Shown in pieces: positions 7,379-16,650 of a stretch of DNA of 62,947 bases (its first letter is position 1; each line of letters starts with the position of its first letter). Below the pieces are notes generated by a model. The model ran no database searches. It was not told where the DNA came from and saw only the letters and a list, made by a program, of their open reading frames with translations. The stretch comes from JAMBLL01 sp964387145. GTDB taxonomy: Bacteria > Actinomycetota > Acidimicrobiia > Spongiisociales > UBA5794. Where the stretch lies: NCBI GenBank assembly GCA_964387145.1, contig CAYLVM010000004.1:1-62947 (forward strand). The letters are read 5' to 3'. The translations under genes and the position numbers were made by a program.

Positions 7379-8548
7379 ATGCCGCGTTCAGTCCGATCAT
7401 CACTTGCCTTCCTCTCGGCCGAGCGGTTGGTGATGAACACGGCGTACCGGTTCGTGTATCCCTTCCTTCCGGTTATCGCTCGTGGGCTTGGTGTCCCCTT
7501 CGAACAGGCTGCCCTGCTCGTGAGCGTGCGCCACTTCTCCGGCCTTGCAACTCCGGCCGTCAGCAAGTTGGCAGGGGTGGGTGAGCGCCAAAGACGTCTG
7601 ATCATCACCGGAATCATGCTGTTCATCGTCGGATCGGCGGTCACAGCCCTCACGAGCGTGTACGTCGGTGCGCTCATCGGCTTTGCGTTGCTGGGTCTTG
7701 CCAAACCGGTATTCGACGTGTCATCGCAGTCCTACGTTGCAGCGCGGGTTCCCTACGAGCGCCGGGCACGCTACCTGGCGACGTTCGAGTTCACCTGGGC
7801 CGGTGCCCTCCTCATCGGAGCCCCTGCCACGGGGTGGCTGATCGCAAGCACCGATTGGCGCGTGCCGTTCATCGTGTTCGGCGTTCTGAGTGTCGCCGCC
7901 CTCGCTGTCACGGGGAGGTTCATCGATGCTGATGGCCGGGGAGTCGATCAGAACGGAGATCACGACCGTTTCACGTCATCGGGACGGAACTTCCTGCTCG
8001 TTGCGGGCCTTTTCGCTCTTGGATCCGAGATGATCGTGGTCGTGTTCGGAGCGTGGCTCGAGAACTCCTTCGGACTGACCGTCGTCGCACTCGGAGGGGC
8101 AGCCTTCCTCATCGGTGCTTCCGAGCTTGCAGGGGAGGGCGCCACGTTCGCATTCACCGACAGGATCGGGAAGCTTCGTGCTGTGCTCGCAGGACTCGTC
8201 GTGTCGGGTGTGGGGTACGCCCTGCTCGTGCCGGCAAGCGTTCATCTCGGAGTCGGGCTCGCCGTCCTTGCGATCGCCTTGTTCGGCTTCGAGTTCACGA
8301 TCGTTTCGTCGATTCCCCTCGCCTCCGAGCTGATGCCGGGCTCGAGGACCAGGTACCTCGCATGGATGGTCGTGTCGATGAGCCTGGCGCGGGGCATCGG
8401 CGCTGCAGTCGGGCCGATACTGTTCGACTCCTTCGGGATACCTGGACCTGCGCTTGCCGCCCTCGCATCGGTGGTCGTCGCTGCCGTGGTCCTCGTCACC
8501 GGCGTGAGCGAAGAGACCCGCGAGATCGCGACGAGTACCTCTCCCTGA
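7379..8548 (+). CDS. Major facilitator superfamily transporter
   Basis: 389 residues from the ATG at 7379; upstream GTG 7328 and ATG 7343 are in frame. About 11-12 hydrophobic segments occur in two halves separated by a hydrophilic loop near residues 175-200. The conserved loop between segments 2 and 3 is weak (KLAGVGERQRR). The substrate is not predictable. Sequence around segments 4-5 (FEFTWAGALLIGAPATGWLI) is typical of the drug/sugar-efflux branch. It is transcribed in the same direction as the peroxiredoxin but behind a possible terminator. Confidence 0.8.
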   Translation: MPRSVRSSLAFLSAERLVMNTAYRFVYPFLPVIARGLGVPFEQAALLVSVRHFSGLATPAVSKLAGVGERQRRLIITGIMLFIVGSAVTALTSVYVGALIGFALLGLAKPVFDVSSQSYVAARVPYERRARYLATFEFTWAGALLIGAPATGWLIASTDWRVPFIVFGVLSVAALAVTGRFIDADGRGVDQNGDHDRFTSSGRNFLLVAGLFALGSEMIVVVFGAWLENSFGLTVVALGGAAFLIGASELAGEGATFAFTDRIGKLRAVLAGLVVSGVGYALLVPASVHLGVGLAVLAIALFGFEFTIVSSIPLASELMPGSRTRYLAWMVVSMSLARGIGAAVGPILFDSFGIPGPALAALASVVVAAVVLVTGVSEETREIATSTSP

Positions 8549-8596
8549 GCGTATCGTATTGGCATACCGCGCGGCGTCGTTCGAAGGGAGCCATCG

Positions 8597-9055
8597 ATGG
8601 ACAACGAGAACTGGTTGAAGTACGGGGTGATCGTTCTCGGTGCCGTGGGGTTCCTTGCGATCATCGCTCTGGCACTCAGCGCGGGTAGCGGTGAGATCGA
8701 GGGGCGATCATGGGTTGTTCACGAGATGACGGTCGACGGGACGAAGATCCAGCCGATCGACTCGGCGATGCCCGTTGCCAACTTCGTCGAGGGCACGGTC
8801 TCTGGTGTGGCCGGCTGCAACTCCTACAGCGGGTCGTACACGATCGACGGCGATGCGATCAGGATCGGTCCGTTGGCCGCGACACTCATGTTCTGCGAGC
8901 AGCCGGAGGGTGCCATGGACCAGGAAACGCTGTATCTGCGTCTCCTCCAGGAGGCGGACGGCTACCGCGTGAGCGATGACACGCTCACGCTCCTCCAAGG
9001 AGAGACGGTTCTGATCGAGTTCACCGTTCTCGAGGCGCAGCAACTCGACGACTGA
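8597..9055 (+). CDS. META domain protein, membrane-anchored
   Basis: 152 residues: an N-terminal membrane anchor (about 9-30) and one META/HslJ-type domain (about 38-150) with VAGCNSYSGSYTIDG, the family hallmark, and LMFCEQ. Such domains occur in HslJ and in secreted stress or adhesion proteins; their biochemical role is poorly defined. The two domain cysteines (in GCNSY and MFCEQ) are placed as in HslJ-like proteins and could form a disulfide. It shares the fold with the protein at 4256-5272. Confidence 0.75.
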   Translation: MDNENWLKYGVIVLGAVGFLAIIALALSAGSGEIEGRSWVVHEMTVDGTKIQPIDSAMPVANFVEGTVSGVAGCNSYSGSYTIDGDAIRIGPLAATLMFCEQPEGAMDQETLYLRLLQEADGYRVSDDTLTLLQGETVLIEFTVLEAQQLDD

Positions 9056-9172
9056 CCTCCTGCCGTCCGGAGTGGAGCACCGCTACGCGGCTCGCTACGC
9101 GAATGTGCGACACCACGCCGATGCCTCGTGCAGGTAGTGTGAACCCGGCACGTGGCCAGAGAGGGGCTTGAT

Positions 9173-10471
9173 ATGGGTTTGGTGTTGATCGCCGCGCTGT
9201 TCCTCGGCTACGCCCTCGTATCGCGCCGCCTCGAACACAGCTCCTTGACCGGTCCGATGGTCTTTACCGCCGCTGGAGTCCTTGGGGCGTTGGTCATGGT
9301 CTGGACCGGCACGTCGTTCGACACGCTGGCACTCGACGTACGCAACGACGCCATCCAGATCCTGCTCGAGATGACGCTTGTCATCATCCTGTTCTCCGAT
9401 GCGGTCCTCATCGACGCACGAGCGATACGCAAGGAAGCCTTTCTGCCGGGACGCCTCCTCGGGATCGGTTTGCCTCTGACGATCATCGTCGGCACGCTCA
9501 TCGCCATGATCATCGTGCCCGATCTCGGGTTCTGGCCGGCAGCTGTGGTCGCAGTGATCCTCGCGCCAACCGATGCTGCGCTCGGCCAGGCAGTCGTGTC
9601 GAACGACAGGGTTCCGGGCCTCGTGCGACAGGGACTCGGTGTCGAGAGTGGACTCAACGACGGCATTGCAGTGCCGTTCCTCGCGATCGCCGTTGCCGGT
9701 GCAGCCAACGAGATGCAGAGCGGCGCAGAGATCGCACGGGTGTTCCTCGAAGAGATCGGTCTTGCCGTAGTGATCGGACTCGTCGTGGGCTGGCTCGGCG
9801 CGCTTGCAGTGCGCTACGCCTACGAACACGGCTGGATGGCCCGTGGTTGGAAACAGGTATCGGTCGTCACTCTCGCGGTCCTGTGTTTCGCTCTTGCCGA
9901 CCCCGTTGGAGGCTCCGGGTTCATCGCGGCGTTCGTCGGTGGTCTCGTGTTCGGAGCGAAGGTTCGTCATGAGTACCCCGACATCTGCGATTTCTCGGAG
10001 GGCGTTGGCCACGTTATGACGATGTTCGCGTTCTTTGTCTTCGGCGCGTTCATCCTTGCCCCTGCGCTCGACGTCGTCACCTGGCAGATCGTGCTGTACG
10101 CCATCCTCAGTCTCACGATCGTGCGCATGATCCCGGTTGCTCTGTCGCTCATCGGCACGGGTCTCGCCGGGCCGACGCAACTCTATATCGGATGGTTTGG
10201 TCCTCGGGGACTTGCGTCCCTCGTGTTCATGGGGACCGTCGTGGTTGGTGCCAACGCCGATGAAGCAGCCGGGATTATCGCCGTTGGGGCAACCACCGTG
10301 GGACTCTCTGTGCTTCTCCACGGCCTATCGGCGTGGCCTGCTTCGGCTCGTTACGCCGACTGGTACGAAGGGACGACCGCTCGCGTCGATGTCAGCGAGT
10401 TCCCGGAGGAACAGCAGGTCCAACACATCCCGCACCGGAAGCTCCAAGGGCGACTCCGCTACCCGAAGTGA
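9173..10471 (+). CDS. CPA1-type Na+/H+ antiporter
   Basis: 432 residues from the ATG at 9173, which has AGAGGGG about seven bases upstream; a GTG at 9152 is less likely. There are 11-13 membrane segments. The segment with VILAPTDAALGQAVV and the following VESGLNDGIAVPF carry the aspartates and the ND pair typical of NhaP/CPA1 exchangers. It should exchange cytoplasmic Na+ or K+ for protons. The hydrophilic C-terminal tail (about 30 residues) has no recognised domain. It is convergent with the GMC oxidoreductase, separated by six bases. Confidence 0.85.
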   Translation: MGLVLIAALFLGYALVSRRLEHSSLTGPMVFTAAGVLGALVMVWTGTSFDTLALDVRNDAIQILLEMTLVIILFSDAVLIDARAIRKEAFLPGRLLGIGLPLTIIVGTLIAMIIVPDLGFWPAAVVAVILAPTDAALGQAVVSNDRVPGLVRQGLGVESGLNDGIAVPFLAIAVAGAANEMQSGAEIARVFLEEIGLAVVIGLVVGWLGALAVRYAYEHGWMARGWKQVSVVTLAVLCFALADPVGGSGFIAAFVGGLVFGAKVRHEYPDICDFSEGVGHVMTMFAFFVFGAFILAPALDVVTWQIVLYAILSLTIVRMIPVALSLIGTGLAGPTQLYIGWFGPRGLASLVFMGTVVVGANADEAAGIIAVGATTVGLSVLLHGLSAWPASARYADWYEGTTARVDVSEFPEEQQVQHIPHRKLQGRLRYPK

Positions 10472-10477
10472 CCCTCG

Positions 10478-12115
10478 TCAGCGGGCCCCGACCTGTTCGA
10501 CCGAATCGAGTCGGGGTCGTGTGTCGACGTCGCCCTTGTCCGGCCACATCGAGGTCGCCCGTTCGGCCATTGCTGTGATGGTCAACGACGGGTTCACGCC
10601 GAGGTTCGCTCCGATGGCTGCTCCATCGATCACATGGAGTCCCGGATGGCCGAAGACGCGGTGATAGCCATCGATGACGCCGTGCTCTGCATCCGGCCCG
10701 ATCGGGGCGCCGCCGAGGATGTGTGCGGTCGTTGGTGTATCGAAGAGAACTTCGTTGATGGTGCTCCCGCCGAAGCCACCCATTGCGTCGGCTGCGATGC
10801 GCGCCGCCTCGTTCGCCTCAGGGATGTACGTGGGGTTCGGCTCACCGTGACCTTGCTCCGTCGTGAGCCTCGTGCCGAACCAGCCCTTCTTGCGGAACAT
10901 CCGAAGGCTGTTATCCCGTGTCTGCATGACGAGCAAGATGATGCCGCGTTCGGACCAGTGCCACACGGACAGGGACCGCAGGAAGGCGATCGGATGGGAT
11001 GCGGCCTGTTTGAGGAACCGAACGTGTCTGGCAACACCGGGCCCTCCATCGACGAGGATCGTCGCGAGAAGGGCAAGGGCGTTGGAGCCTTTGCCGTAGC
11101 GCACGGGTTCGATGTGTGTCTCGGGGTTCGGGTGGATCGATGAGGTGATGGCGATGCCTTCGGAGTAGTCGACGGTCCTATCGGAGGCGACGGACACCAC
11201 GAGTGCCTCGCTGTTCGTCCTCGTCTGGTATCCGAGCCGGTGTGAGATGTGGGGGAGCCTTCCGTGCTCGGCGAGTTCCAGAAGGAGCCGCGTCGTTCCG
11301 AGTGCTCCGGCGCTGAAGACGACGTCCTTCGCCACGAAGACCGTGCGTCGCCTCCGGAACCAGGAGCCGGAGCGTTCGGTGGTGACCTGCCATTCATCAC
11401 CGATCTGCTCGATGTCGACGACGGTGTGTTCAGGGAAGACCTTCGCTCCGTTGCGTTCTGCGAAGTAGAGGTAGTTCTTGTCGAGCGTGTTCTTCGCGTT
11501 GAACCGGCATCCGACCATGCAGTTCCCGCATACGACACAGCCGGACCGTGCAGGACCGTCGCCTCCGAAGAAGGGGTCGGGCACCTCGACACCCGGCTCA
11601 CCGAAGAACACGCCGACGGGTGTGGGATGGAACGTTTCAGAGACCCCCAAATGCTCGGCGACCGTCCGCATGACCTCGTCGGCGGGCGTGTCGAGCGGGT
11701 TCTCGACGACACCGAGCATGCGTTTCGCCGTGGCGAAGTGCGGAGCGAGATCTCGCCGCCAGTCGGCGACATCTGCCCACTGTGGGTCGGTGTAGAACGG
11801 TTCTAGCGGCTCATAGAGCGTGTTCGCGTATACGAGGGATCCACCACCAACCCCTGCACCTGAGAGCACGAGTACGTCGCGAAGGAGGGAGAGCCGCTGG
11901 ATCCCCTTCATTCCGAGGCGGGGAAACCACAGCGACTTCCTCACATCCCAGTTGGTGCGTGGGAAGTCCTGTGAGGCCCATCGCTTGCCTGCTTCGACCA
12001 CACACACGGAGTAACCCTTCTCGGTCAGCCTGTGCGCTGTGACGCTCCCGCCGAACCCTGAGCCGATGACGAGAACATCGAAGGAGCCGCCGCGGTGATT
12101 GGTCGTCGACGCCAT
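10478..12115 (-). CDS. GMC-family FAD oxidoreductase (cholesterol-oxidase-like)
   Basis: 545 residues. The FAD-binding GSGFGG lies at 18-23, followed by the VVEAGKRW strand end, GAGVGGGSLVYAN near 86-98, and a C-terminal GMC region (VIDGAAIGANLGVNPSLTITAMAERA). Cys193, 196, 199 and 203 form CxxCxxCxxxC, as in actinobacterial and other bacterial GMC proteins annotated as cholesterol oxidase-like; a metal or Fe-S site is possible. The substrate is probably a sterol or other large alcohol. The gene follows the SDR at 12119 with three bases between, so the two are one unit. Confidence 0.8.
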   Translation of the reverse strand: MASTTNHRGGSFDVLVIGSGFGGSVTAHRLTEKGYSVCVVEAGKRWASQDFPRTNWDVRKSLWFPRLGMKGIQRLSLLRDVLVLSGAGVGGGSLVYANTLYEPLEPFYTDPQWADVADWRRDLAPHFATAKRMLGVVENPLDTPADEVMRTVAEHLGVSETFHPTPVGVFFGEPGVEVPDPFFGGDGPARSGCVVCGNCMVGCRFNAKNTLDKNYLYFAERNGAKVFPEHTVVDIEQIGDEWQVTTERSGSWFRRRRTVFVAKDVVFSAGALGTTRLLLELAEHGRLPHISHRLGYQTRTNSEALVVSVASDRTVDYSEGIAITSSIHPNPETHIEPVRYGKGSNALALLATILVDGGPGVARHVRFLKQAASHPIAFLRSLSVWHWSERGIILLVMQTRDNSLRMFRKKGWFGTRLTTEQGHGEPNPTYIPEANEAARIAADAMGGFGGSTINEVLFDTPTTAHILGGAPIGPDAEHGVIDGYHRVFGHPGLHVIDGAAIGANLGVNPSLTITAMAERATSMWPDKGDVDTRPRLDSVEQVGAR

Positions 12116-12118
12116 GGC

Positions 12119-12832
12119 TCAGATCAAGGCCGATCCCCACACAGGAAGGAAGGCTCCGTTGATCACCTTGGAACGCTCGGACGCCAGGAAGTCGATGACC
12201 TGGGCGATCTCTTCTGGTTGTGGCCAGTTGACGTAGTCTGCGTAGGGGAGGGCTGCCCGTGTGGCGTCCGTGTTGATGACCGAGGGAAGCAGCGCGTTGC
12301 AGGTCGTGTTCGTATCGAGGAGCTCGATGGCGATCGACTTTGCAAGGGCGAGCACACCGGCCTTCGCGACGTTGTAGGCCGCCTGGCCTGCTGGAGAGTC
12401 GAGCGCGTGCTTCGAGCCCATCAGCACGATCCGGCCCCAGTCCTTTGCCATGTACGGGATCGCCGCTCGCGATGTGTTCCACGCGGTGCGGAGATTGAGG
12501 TCGAACATCCTCTCGAGTCGTACGTCGGATGTCTCTGCCACATCCCTTCCGCCGGCCCATCCGCCGACCAAGGACGCCATGACGTTGATCTCTCCGAACG
12601 CATCGGCAGCCTCATCGAAGAAGGTGTTGACTGCTTCGGCGTCGGTGACGTCCACGCGGCGCAGGATGAGCCTGTCCTCGTCGAGTTCGAGGATCTCCTC
12701 GAGGCGTGTCGCCTCGTCTGGGAGAAGGTAGGTAGCCGCGACCTTGAATCCGCGGTCGATGAGGAGCGGGATCAGGCGGTAGCCGACCGAACCCGTCCCT
12801 CCTGGGATGACTGCAACGTTCGATTCACTCAT
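12119..12832 (-). CDS. Short-chain dehydrogenase/reductase
   Basis: 237 residues. The NAD(P)-binding motif is GGTGSVGYRL (near 13-21). NAG is replaced by SLVGG. The catalytic Ser lies in MGSKHAL and the Tyr/Lys pair in QAAYNVAKAG. The family is clear, the substrate unknown. It is the first gene of a two-gene unit with the GMC oxidoreductase and may act on the same alcohol/ketone pair. It is divergent from the ABC ATPase gene across about 80 bases. Confidence 0.8.
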   Translation of the reverse strand: MSESNVAVIPGGTGSVGYRLIPLLIDRGFKVAATYLLPDEATRLEEILELDEDRLILRRVDVTDAEAVNTFFDEAADAFGEINVMASLVGGWAGGRDVAETSDVRLERMFDLNLRTAWNTSRAAIPYMAKDWGRIVLMGSKHALDSPAGQAAYNVAKAGVLALAKSIAIELLDTNTTCNALLPSVINTDATRAALPYADYVNWPQPEEIAQVIDFLASERSKVINGAFLPVWGSALI

Positions 12833-12914
12833 GCCGCCACACTAGCGGCACTTCCGCGTGGGCCTGTAGCCGTGGTAGCCTCGCTCCGACGTCCAAGACC
12901 GCGCGGAGGAACCT

Positions 12915-14165
12915 GTGGCATCTATCACGCTTGAAGATATTGGGAAGATCTATCCCGATGGCACCCGTGCTGTGGGTCAGGTGAATCTGACGATCAGAGA
13001 TGGTGAGTTCCTTGTGCTTGTTGGGCCGTCGGGGTGCGGCAAGTCGACGGTGCTGCGCATGATTGCGGGTCTCGAGGAGATCACCGAGGGGAAGCTCAGT
13101 ATCGGTGAGCGGCTCGTCAACGATGTTCCTCCCAAGGACCGCGACATTGCAATGGTGTTCCAGAACTACGCGTTGTATCCGCACATGTCGGTTCGGGACA
13201 ACATGGCGTTCGGTCTCAAGCTGCGCAAGACACCCAAGGACGAGATCGACAAGCGGGTTGGTGATGCTGCTGAGATTCTCGAGATCACTGAGTTGTTGGA
13301 TAGGAAGCCCAAGGCACTTTCGGGTGGGCAGCGTCAGCGTGTAGCGATGGGCCGTGCGATCGTGCGTGAGCCGATGGCGTTCCTGATGGATGAGCCCCTT
13401 TCGAACCTCGATGCCAAGCTCAGGGTCCAGATGCGTGCAGAGCTGAGCCACCTTCATCAACGGCTTCAGACGACGACGGTGTATGTGACCCACGACCAGG
13501 TCGAGGCGATGACGTTGGGGCACCGTGTTGCAGTGATGCGTCCCGTGTCGAGCAAGCGGCCGTACAACCTTCAGCAGGTTGCGGCACCGACGGACCTGTT
13601 CAACCATCCGGTGAACCTCTTCGTTGCCGGGTTCATTGGGAGCCCGTCGATGAACATGGTGTACGGGACCGTCACGAAGGACGCAGACAGGTACAAGGCG
13701 ACGTTTGCAGGGCATACGGTTACGATCGATCCGGTGGCGATCGATCGGCATCCAGGAATCGATGAGTATCTCGGCAAGGAGATCGTTGTTGGGATCAGGC
13801 CGGGGACGTTCGAGGATGCCCGTATCGTGGACGAGGCCCCGGATCGTACGATCCGTGTCAAGACGGACGTCAACGAGCTTCTCGGTTCAGAGTCCTATGT
13901 TCACTTCGAGCTCGAAACTCCACCCGTCGTGACGCCCGACATCGAGGAACTGCTTGCCGATGCAGGGACAGACTCGTCGTCGCTCGGCGACACGACGAGG
14001 TTCACGGCGCGGGTCAGCCCCGACGTCGACGTATCGGACTTCTCCGTGCTCGATCTCGTCCTCAACACGGCCAAGCTGCACTTCTTCGACATCGACAGCG
14101 GGGACAAGATCGGCATGGTGACCGATCCGTCACGTCACCTCAACGGCGATACCGACACCGCGTAG
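12915..14165 (+). CDS. Carbohydrate-type ABC transporter ATPase (UgpC/MsmK-like)
   Basis: 416 residues from a GTG with GGAGG about six bases upstream. Walker A is GPSGCGKST (about 38-46), then Q-loop FQNYALYPHM, signature LSGGQRQR, Walker B FLMDEPLSNLD and the switch His in VTHDQ. A C-terminal TOBE/OB region (about 240-400) is typical of the MalK/UgpC branch that energises sugar importers and can serve several permeases. No permease or binding protein is adjacent. Its last 36 bases overlap the convergent gene at 14130. Confidence 0.88.
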   Translation: MASITLEDIGKIYPDGTRAVGQVNLTIRDGEFLVLVGPSGCGKSTVLRMIAGLEEITEGKLSIGERLVNDVPPKDRDIAMVFQNYALYPHMSVRDNMAFGLKLRKTPKDEIDKRVGDAAEILEITELLDRKPKALSGGQRQRVAMGRAIVREPMAFLMDEPLSNLDAKLRVQMRAELSHLHQRLQTTTVYVTHDQVEAMTLGHRVAVMRPVSSKRPYNLQQVAAPTDLFNHPVNLFVAGFIGSPSMNMVYGTVTKDADRYKATFAGHTVTIDPVAIDRHPGIDEYLGKEIVVGIRPGTFEDARIVDEAPDRTIRVKTDVNELLGSESYVHFELETPPVVTPDIEELLADAGTDSSSLGDTTRFTARVSPDVDVSDFSVLDLVLNTAKLHFFDIDSGDKIGMVTDPSRHLNGDTDTA

Positions 14166-15239
14166 CTCGGGAAGCAGCTCACTGGCGAGGACGGCCTCGT
14201 TCATCGTGTGCACGCCCGGACGGTTCACCCGGCCGCTGGCGATGAGGTCGGCGAGTGCCGTTGCCGGGAACGCCGTGGTCCGTGCCAGAGCCGAGAAGGC
14301 CCCGTGGGCTCTGTCTTCGATCTGGTACGTCGCGGTGACGCCGTTGTGCTCCCGCCACACGCGGACCAATACGAGATCCGGCTCTCCTCGCGGAAGGCTG
14401 CGGTTCAGCGCGTGGACGAGGAGAGCACGGGGTGCCATCCGAGTACCTTCGACAAGGTGTGGAGTCTCGTCGAAAAGCCCTAACTCGAGCATCGCCCTGA
14501 ATGCGTTCCCGTGCCCCGGATATCGAAGCGTCTTGTACTCGAGAGACACCACGTCACCCTCGTGAATCCTGCACATCGTGGACGTTCCACCTGCGGTAGA
14601 GAACGCCTCAAGTGGTCCCCAGTTCGGCCACGCAACATGTTCGAATCTGGTGAGCGGTTCGACGGTCATATAGGAGCCACCGTCGATGATCTCACACGGT
14701 TCGGCGTACTCGTTGATGAGACCCGCAGGGCTGAAAGCGAGTTGATAGCCGAGCGCACCGACAGGGTCCTGGGGGAGAGCGCCGACACGCATCTGGATAC
14801 TATCGATCGGACCCGGACCCGCAGAGGAGATCAGATCCTCTGCGAGCACGTTGGCAAGGCCCGGTGCGAGTCCACAGTCCGGGACCAGCATCACGCCGGC
14901 TTCGAGAGCATCTTCATGCAGGCGCTTCTGTGCGGCAACGACGGTTGGATTCCCCCCGAAGTCGAGGTAGTGGGTTCCGGTGGCCACCGCTGCCGACGCG
15001 ACACCGAAGCCGTACCTGTAGGGAACGGCGCTGATCACGAGGTCGACACCTTCAAGGATCGCCGTGACCTCCTTGGCGTCGGCTACGTCGAGTGCCACGG
15101 GCACAGCGCCGAAGGCAAGAGCAGATCGTTCCGCCGCCGCGAGGTCGGTGTCCGCGATGATGACGTCGAAACCCCGGCGGCGAAGATCCCACGCCGCGGC
15201 CGATCCAACGATTCCCGCACCGAGTACGAGTAGGGCCAT
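14130..15239 (-). CDS. Saccharopine dehydrogenase-like NAD(P)-binding protein
   Basis: 369 residues. The N-terminal Rossmann motif GAGIVGSAAAWDL (about 7-19) and the body (DLVISAVPYRYGFGVASAAVATGTHYLDFGGN) fit the saccharopine dehydrogenase / lysine-ketoglutarate reductase family, including the GTHYLD motif. The exact reaction (saccharopine, carboxynorspermidine or another opine-like substrate) cannot be told from sequence alone. It starts nine bases after the PIG-L gene, so it is the last gene of this minus-strand cluster. Confidence 0.8.
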   Translation of the reverse strand: MALLVLGAGIVGSAAAWDLRRRGFDVIIADTDLAAAERSALAFGAVPVALDVADAKEVTAILEGVDLVISAVPYRYGFGVASAAVATGTHYLDFGGNPTVVAAQKRLHEDALEAGVMLVPDCGLAPGLANVLAEDLISSAGPGPIDSIQMRVGALPQDPVGALGYQLAFSPAGLINEYAEPCEIIDGGSYMTVEPLTRFEHVAWPNWGPLEAFSTAGGTSTMCRIHEGDVVSLEYKTLRYPGHGNAFRAMLELGLFDETPHLVEGTRMAPRALLVHALNRSLPRGEPDLVLVRVWREHNGVTATYQIEDRAHGAFSALARTTAFPATALADLIASGRVNRPGVHTMNEAVLASELLPELRGVGIAVEVT

Positions 15240-15248
15240 AGTGCCTCC

Positions 15249-16001
15249 TCAGGGAGTTAGTCTCTTGAAAACTTCGGCCGGTCCCGTGCCGAGGTTCCGT
15301 CCGTTCCTTGTATGCCACGCATCGATCTTCGCAACGAACTCGGCACGACGACCTTTGGTCTCATCAGGATCACCCATCGTCGTGGATCCTTGCGAAGAGT
15401 GGCAGAAGAGAGCCTCGATCTTGCGTTCGAACCACACAGGTGTGACCGGTTCCGCGTGATCGGGCTCGTCGGCAGACCACAAGAGCAGCGCCGCCGGACG
15501 ATGCGCCGAGAGGCCGGAGTCCATGAGTGCGAGCGGCTCGCGGGCTGAGACGACACCATCGACGGCGGCCATTCCAGCGGCACGGTGGTCCGGGTGGAGT
15601 TGATATCGCTGCCACGGATCGTGTGAGAGCACGATGTCGGGCCGGTGCGTCCGGATCGCCGCAGCGATCGTCAGGCGGAGATCCATCGAGTACTCGAGCT
15701 CGCCGTCGACAAGACCGAGGTGTTCACAGAGATGGGCACCGATGACATCGGCAGCGGCGCGCTGTTCGCGGATACGCTGAGCGGCGAGATCCCCCTGATC
15801 CTGGTGAGGATCCCACGAGCCCTTCGAACCGTCGGTGAGGACGAGGATGGTGATCCTGGCACCGGCGTCTGCCCATCGAGCAAGCGTCGCCCCGGCACCG
15901 AACTCGGCGTCGTCGGGGTGTGCTCCGATGGTGAGGACGCGGTCGGGGATTTCGAGTGGAGGGTCGTCGATGTGAAGGTCGGAGAAGAGGTTCGAGGTCA
16001 T
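15249..16001 (-). CDS. PIG-L/LmbE-family deacetylase
   Basis: 250 residues. The zinc motif AHPDDAEFG (near 28-36) and the later HPDHRAAG are the hallmarks of the family, which removes acetyl groups from N-acetylglucosamine conjugates (MshB, Mca, BshB, GlcNAc-PI deacetylases). It is distinct from the Mca-like protein at 25070. It is tightly linked to the saccharopine-dehydrogenase-like gene. The substrate is unknown. Confidence 0.82.
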   Translation of the reverse strand: MTSNLFSDLHIDDPPLEIPDRVLTIGAHPDDAEFGAGATLARWADAGARITILVLTDGSKGSWDPHQDQGDLAAQRIREQRAAADVIGAHLCEHLGLVDGELEYSMDLRLTIAAAIRTHRPDIVLSHDPWQRYQLHPDHRAAGMAAVDGVVSAREPLALMDSGLSAHRPAALLLWSADEPDHAEPVTPVWFERKIEALFCHSSQGSTTMGDPDETKGRRAEFVAKIDAWHTRNGRNLGTGPAEVFKRLTP

Positions 16002-16081
16002 GGTGTGGAGAGTAGGGGTGACCCAGGGAGAAGGCGGAAAGCGGAACCAGCCCCCGGAGATCTCCGTCGGATCTTGGCTGT

Positions 16082-16648
16082 CTACTTCGTGATCTCAGCG
16101 ATGAGCTCGGGGAAGGCACTGAGGTGTACCGGCGTATCGATATCGATGCTCAGCTCTGGTGAAGGAACGACCACAGCGTTTCGAACTGCCGATAGATGTC
16201 GGTGGAAGGATCCGGGTCCGTAGGAGAACGGGAACCGGCCGAACCCGCCGATGGCACTCGAGCCACCGTCGCTGCTCGGGGCCAGTACGGTCGACCGTTC
16301 GGCAATGGCGGCAACGTCGGCGATCGCCTCCGGTGTGACGAGAGGGAGATCCGCGTGGATGACGAGCCACGGGTGGCCCTCGGTGCTCGCGACTCCCGAA
16401 GCAGCTGCATCCGACAACCCGGTGCCGGGGTCGTCGACAACGGCGAGCCCTTTGTCGAAGGCCCACGACCAGACGTCGCTGGAGTTGGTGACGACCATCG
16501 TTGTGAGGCCCGCAGAAGTGGTCGCAGAGACGACTCTGTCGGCGAGGAGGCGTGCGAGTCGCCGTCGCTGAGGTCCCGTGAGTACCGAGTCCAGCCGGGT
16601 CATGCCGTCGAAGCTCCGAATCGGGATGATGGCGACCATGCTTGGCAC
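16082..16648 (-). CDS. cofC: 2-phospho-L-lactate / phosphoenolpyruvate guanylyltransferase (CofC/FbiD)
   Basis: 188 residues. The nucleotidyltransferase fold shows AIIPIRSFDGMTRLDSVLTGPQRRRLARLLADRV at the start, then HADLPLVTPEAI (the metal-binding Asp) and SIDIDTPVHL near the C-terminus, as in CofC. The enzyme makes the activated phospho-intermediate for coenzyme F420. The start is a GTG at 16648 two bases after the epimerase stop; an ATG three codons in is possible. It fits the F420-type oxidoreductase at 41551. Confidence 0.82.
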   Translation of the reverse strand: MPSMVAIIPIRSFDGMTRLDSVLTGPQRRRLARLLADRVVSATTSAGLTTMVVTNSSDVWSWAFDKGLAVVDDPGTGLSDAAASGVASTEGHPWLVIHADLPLVTPEAIADVAAIAERSTVLAPSSDGGSSAIGGFGRFPFSYGPGSFHRHLSAVRNAVVVPSPELSIDIDTPVHLSAFPELIAEITK

Positions 16649-16650
16649 GG

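Noticed and set aside
9095..10321. A 408-codon open frame on the minus strand
   Set aside because: Antisense to the CPA1 antiporter, very rich in Asp, Glu, His and Arg, no domain.
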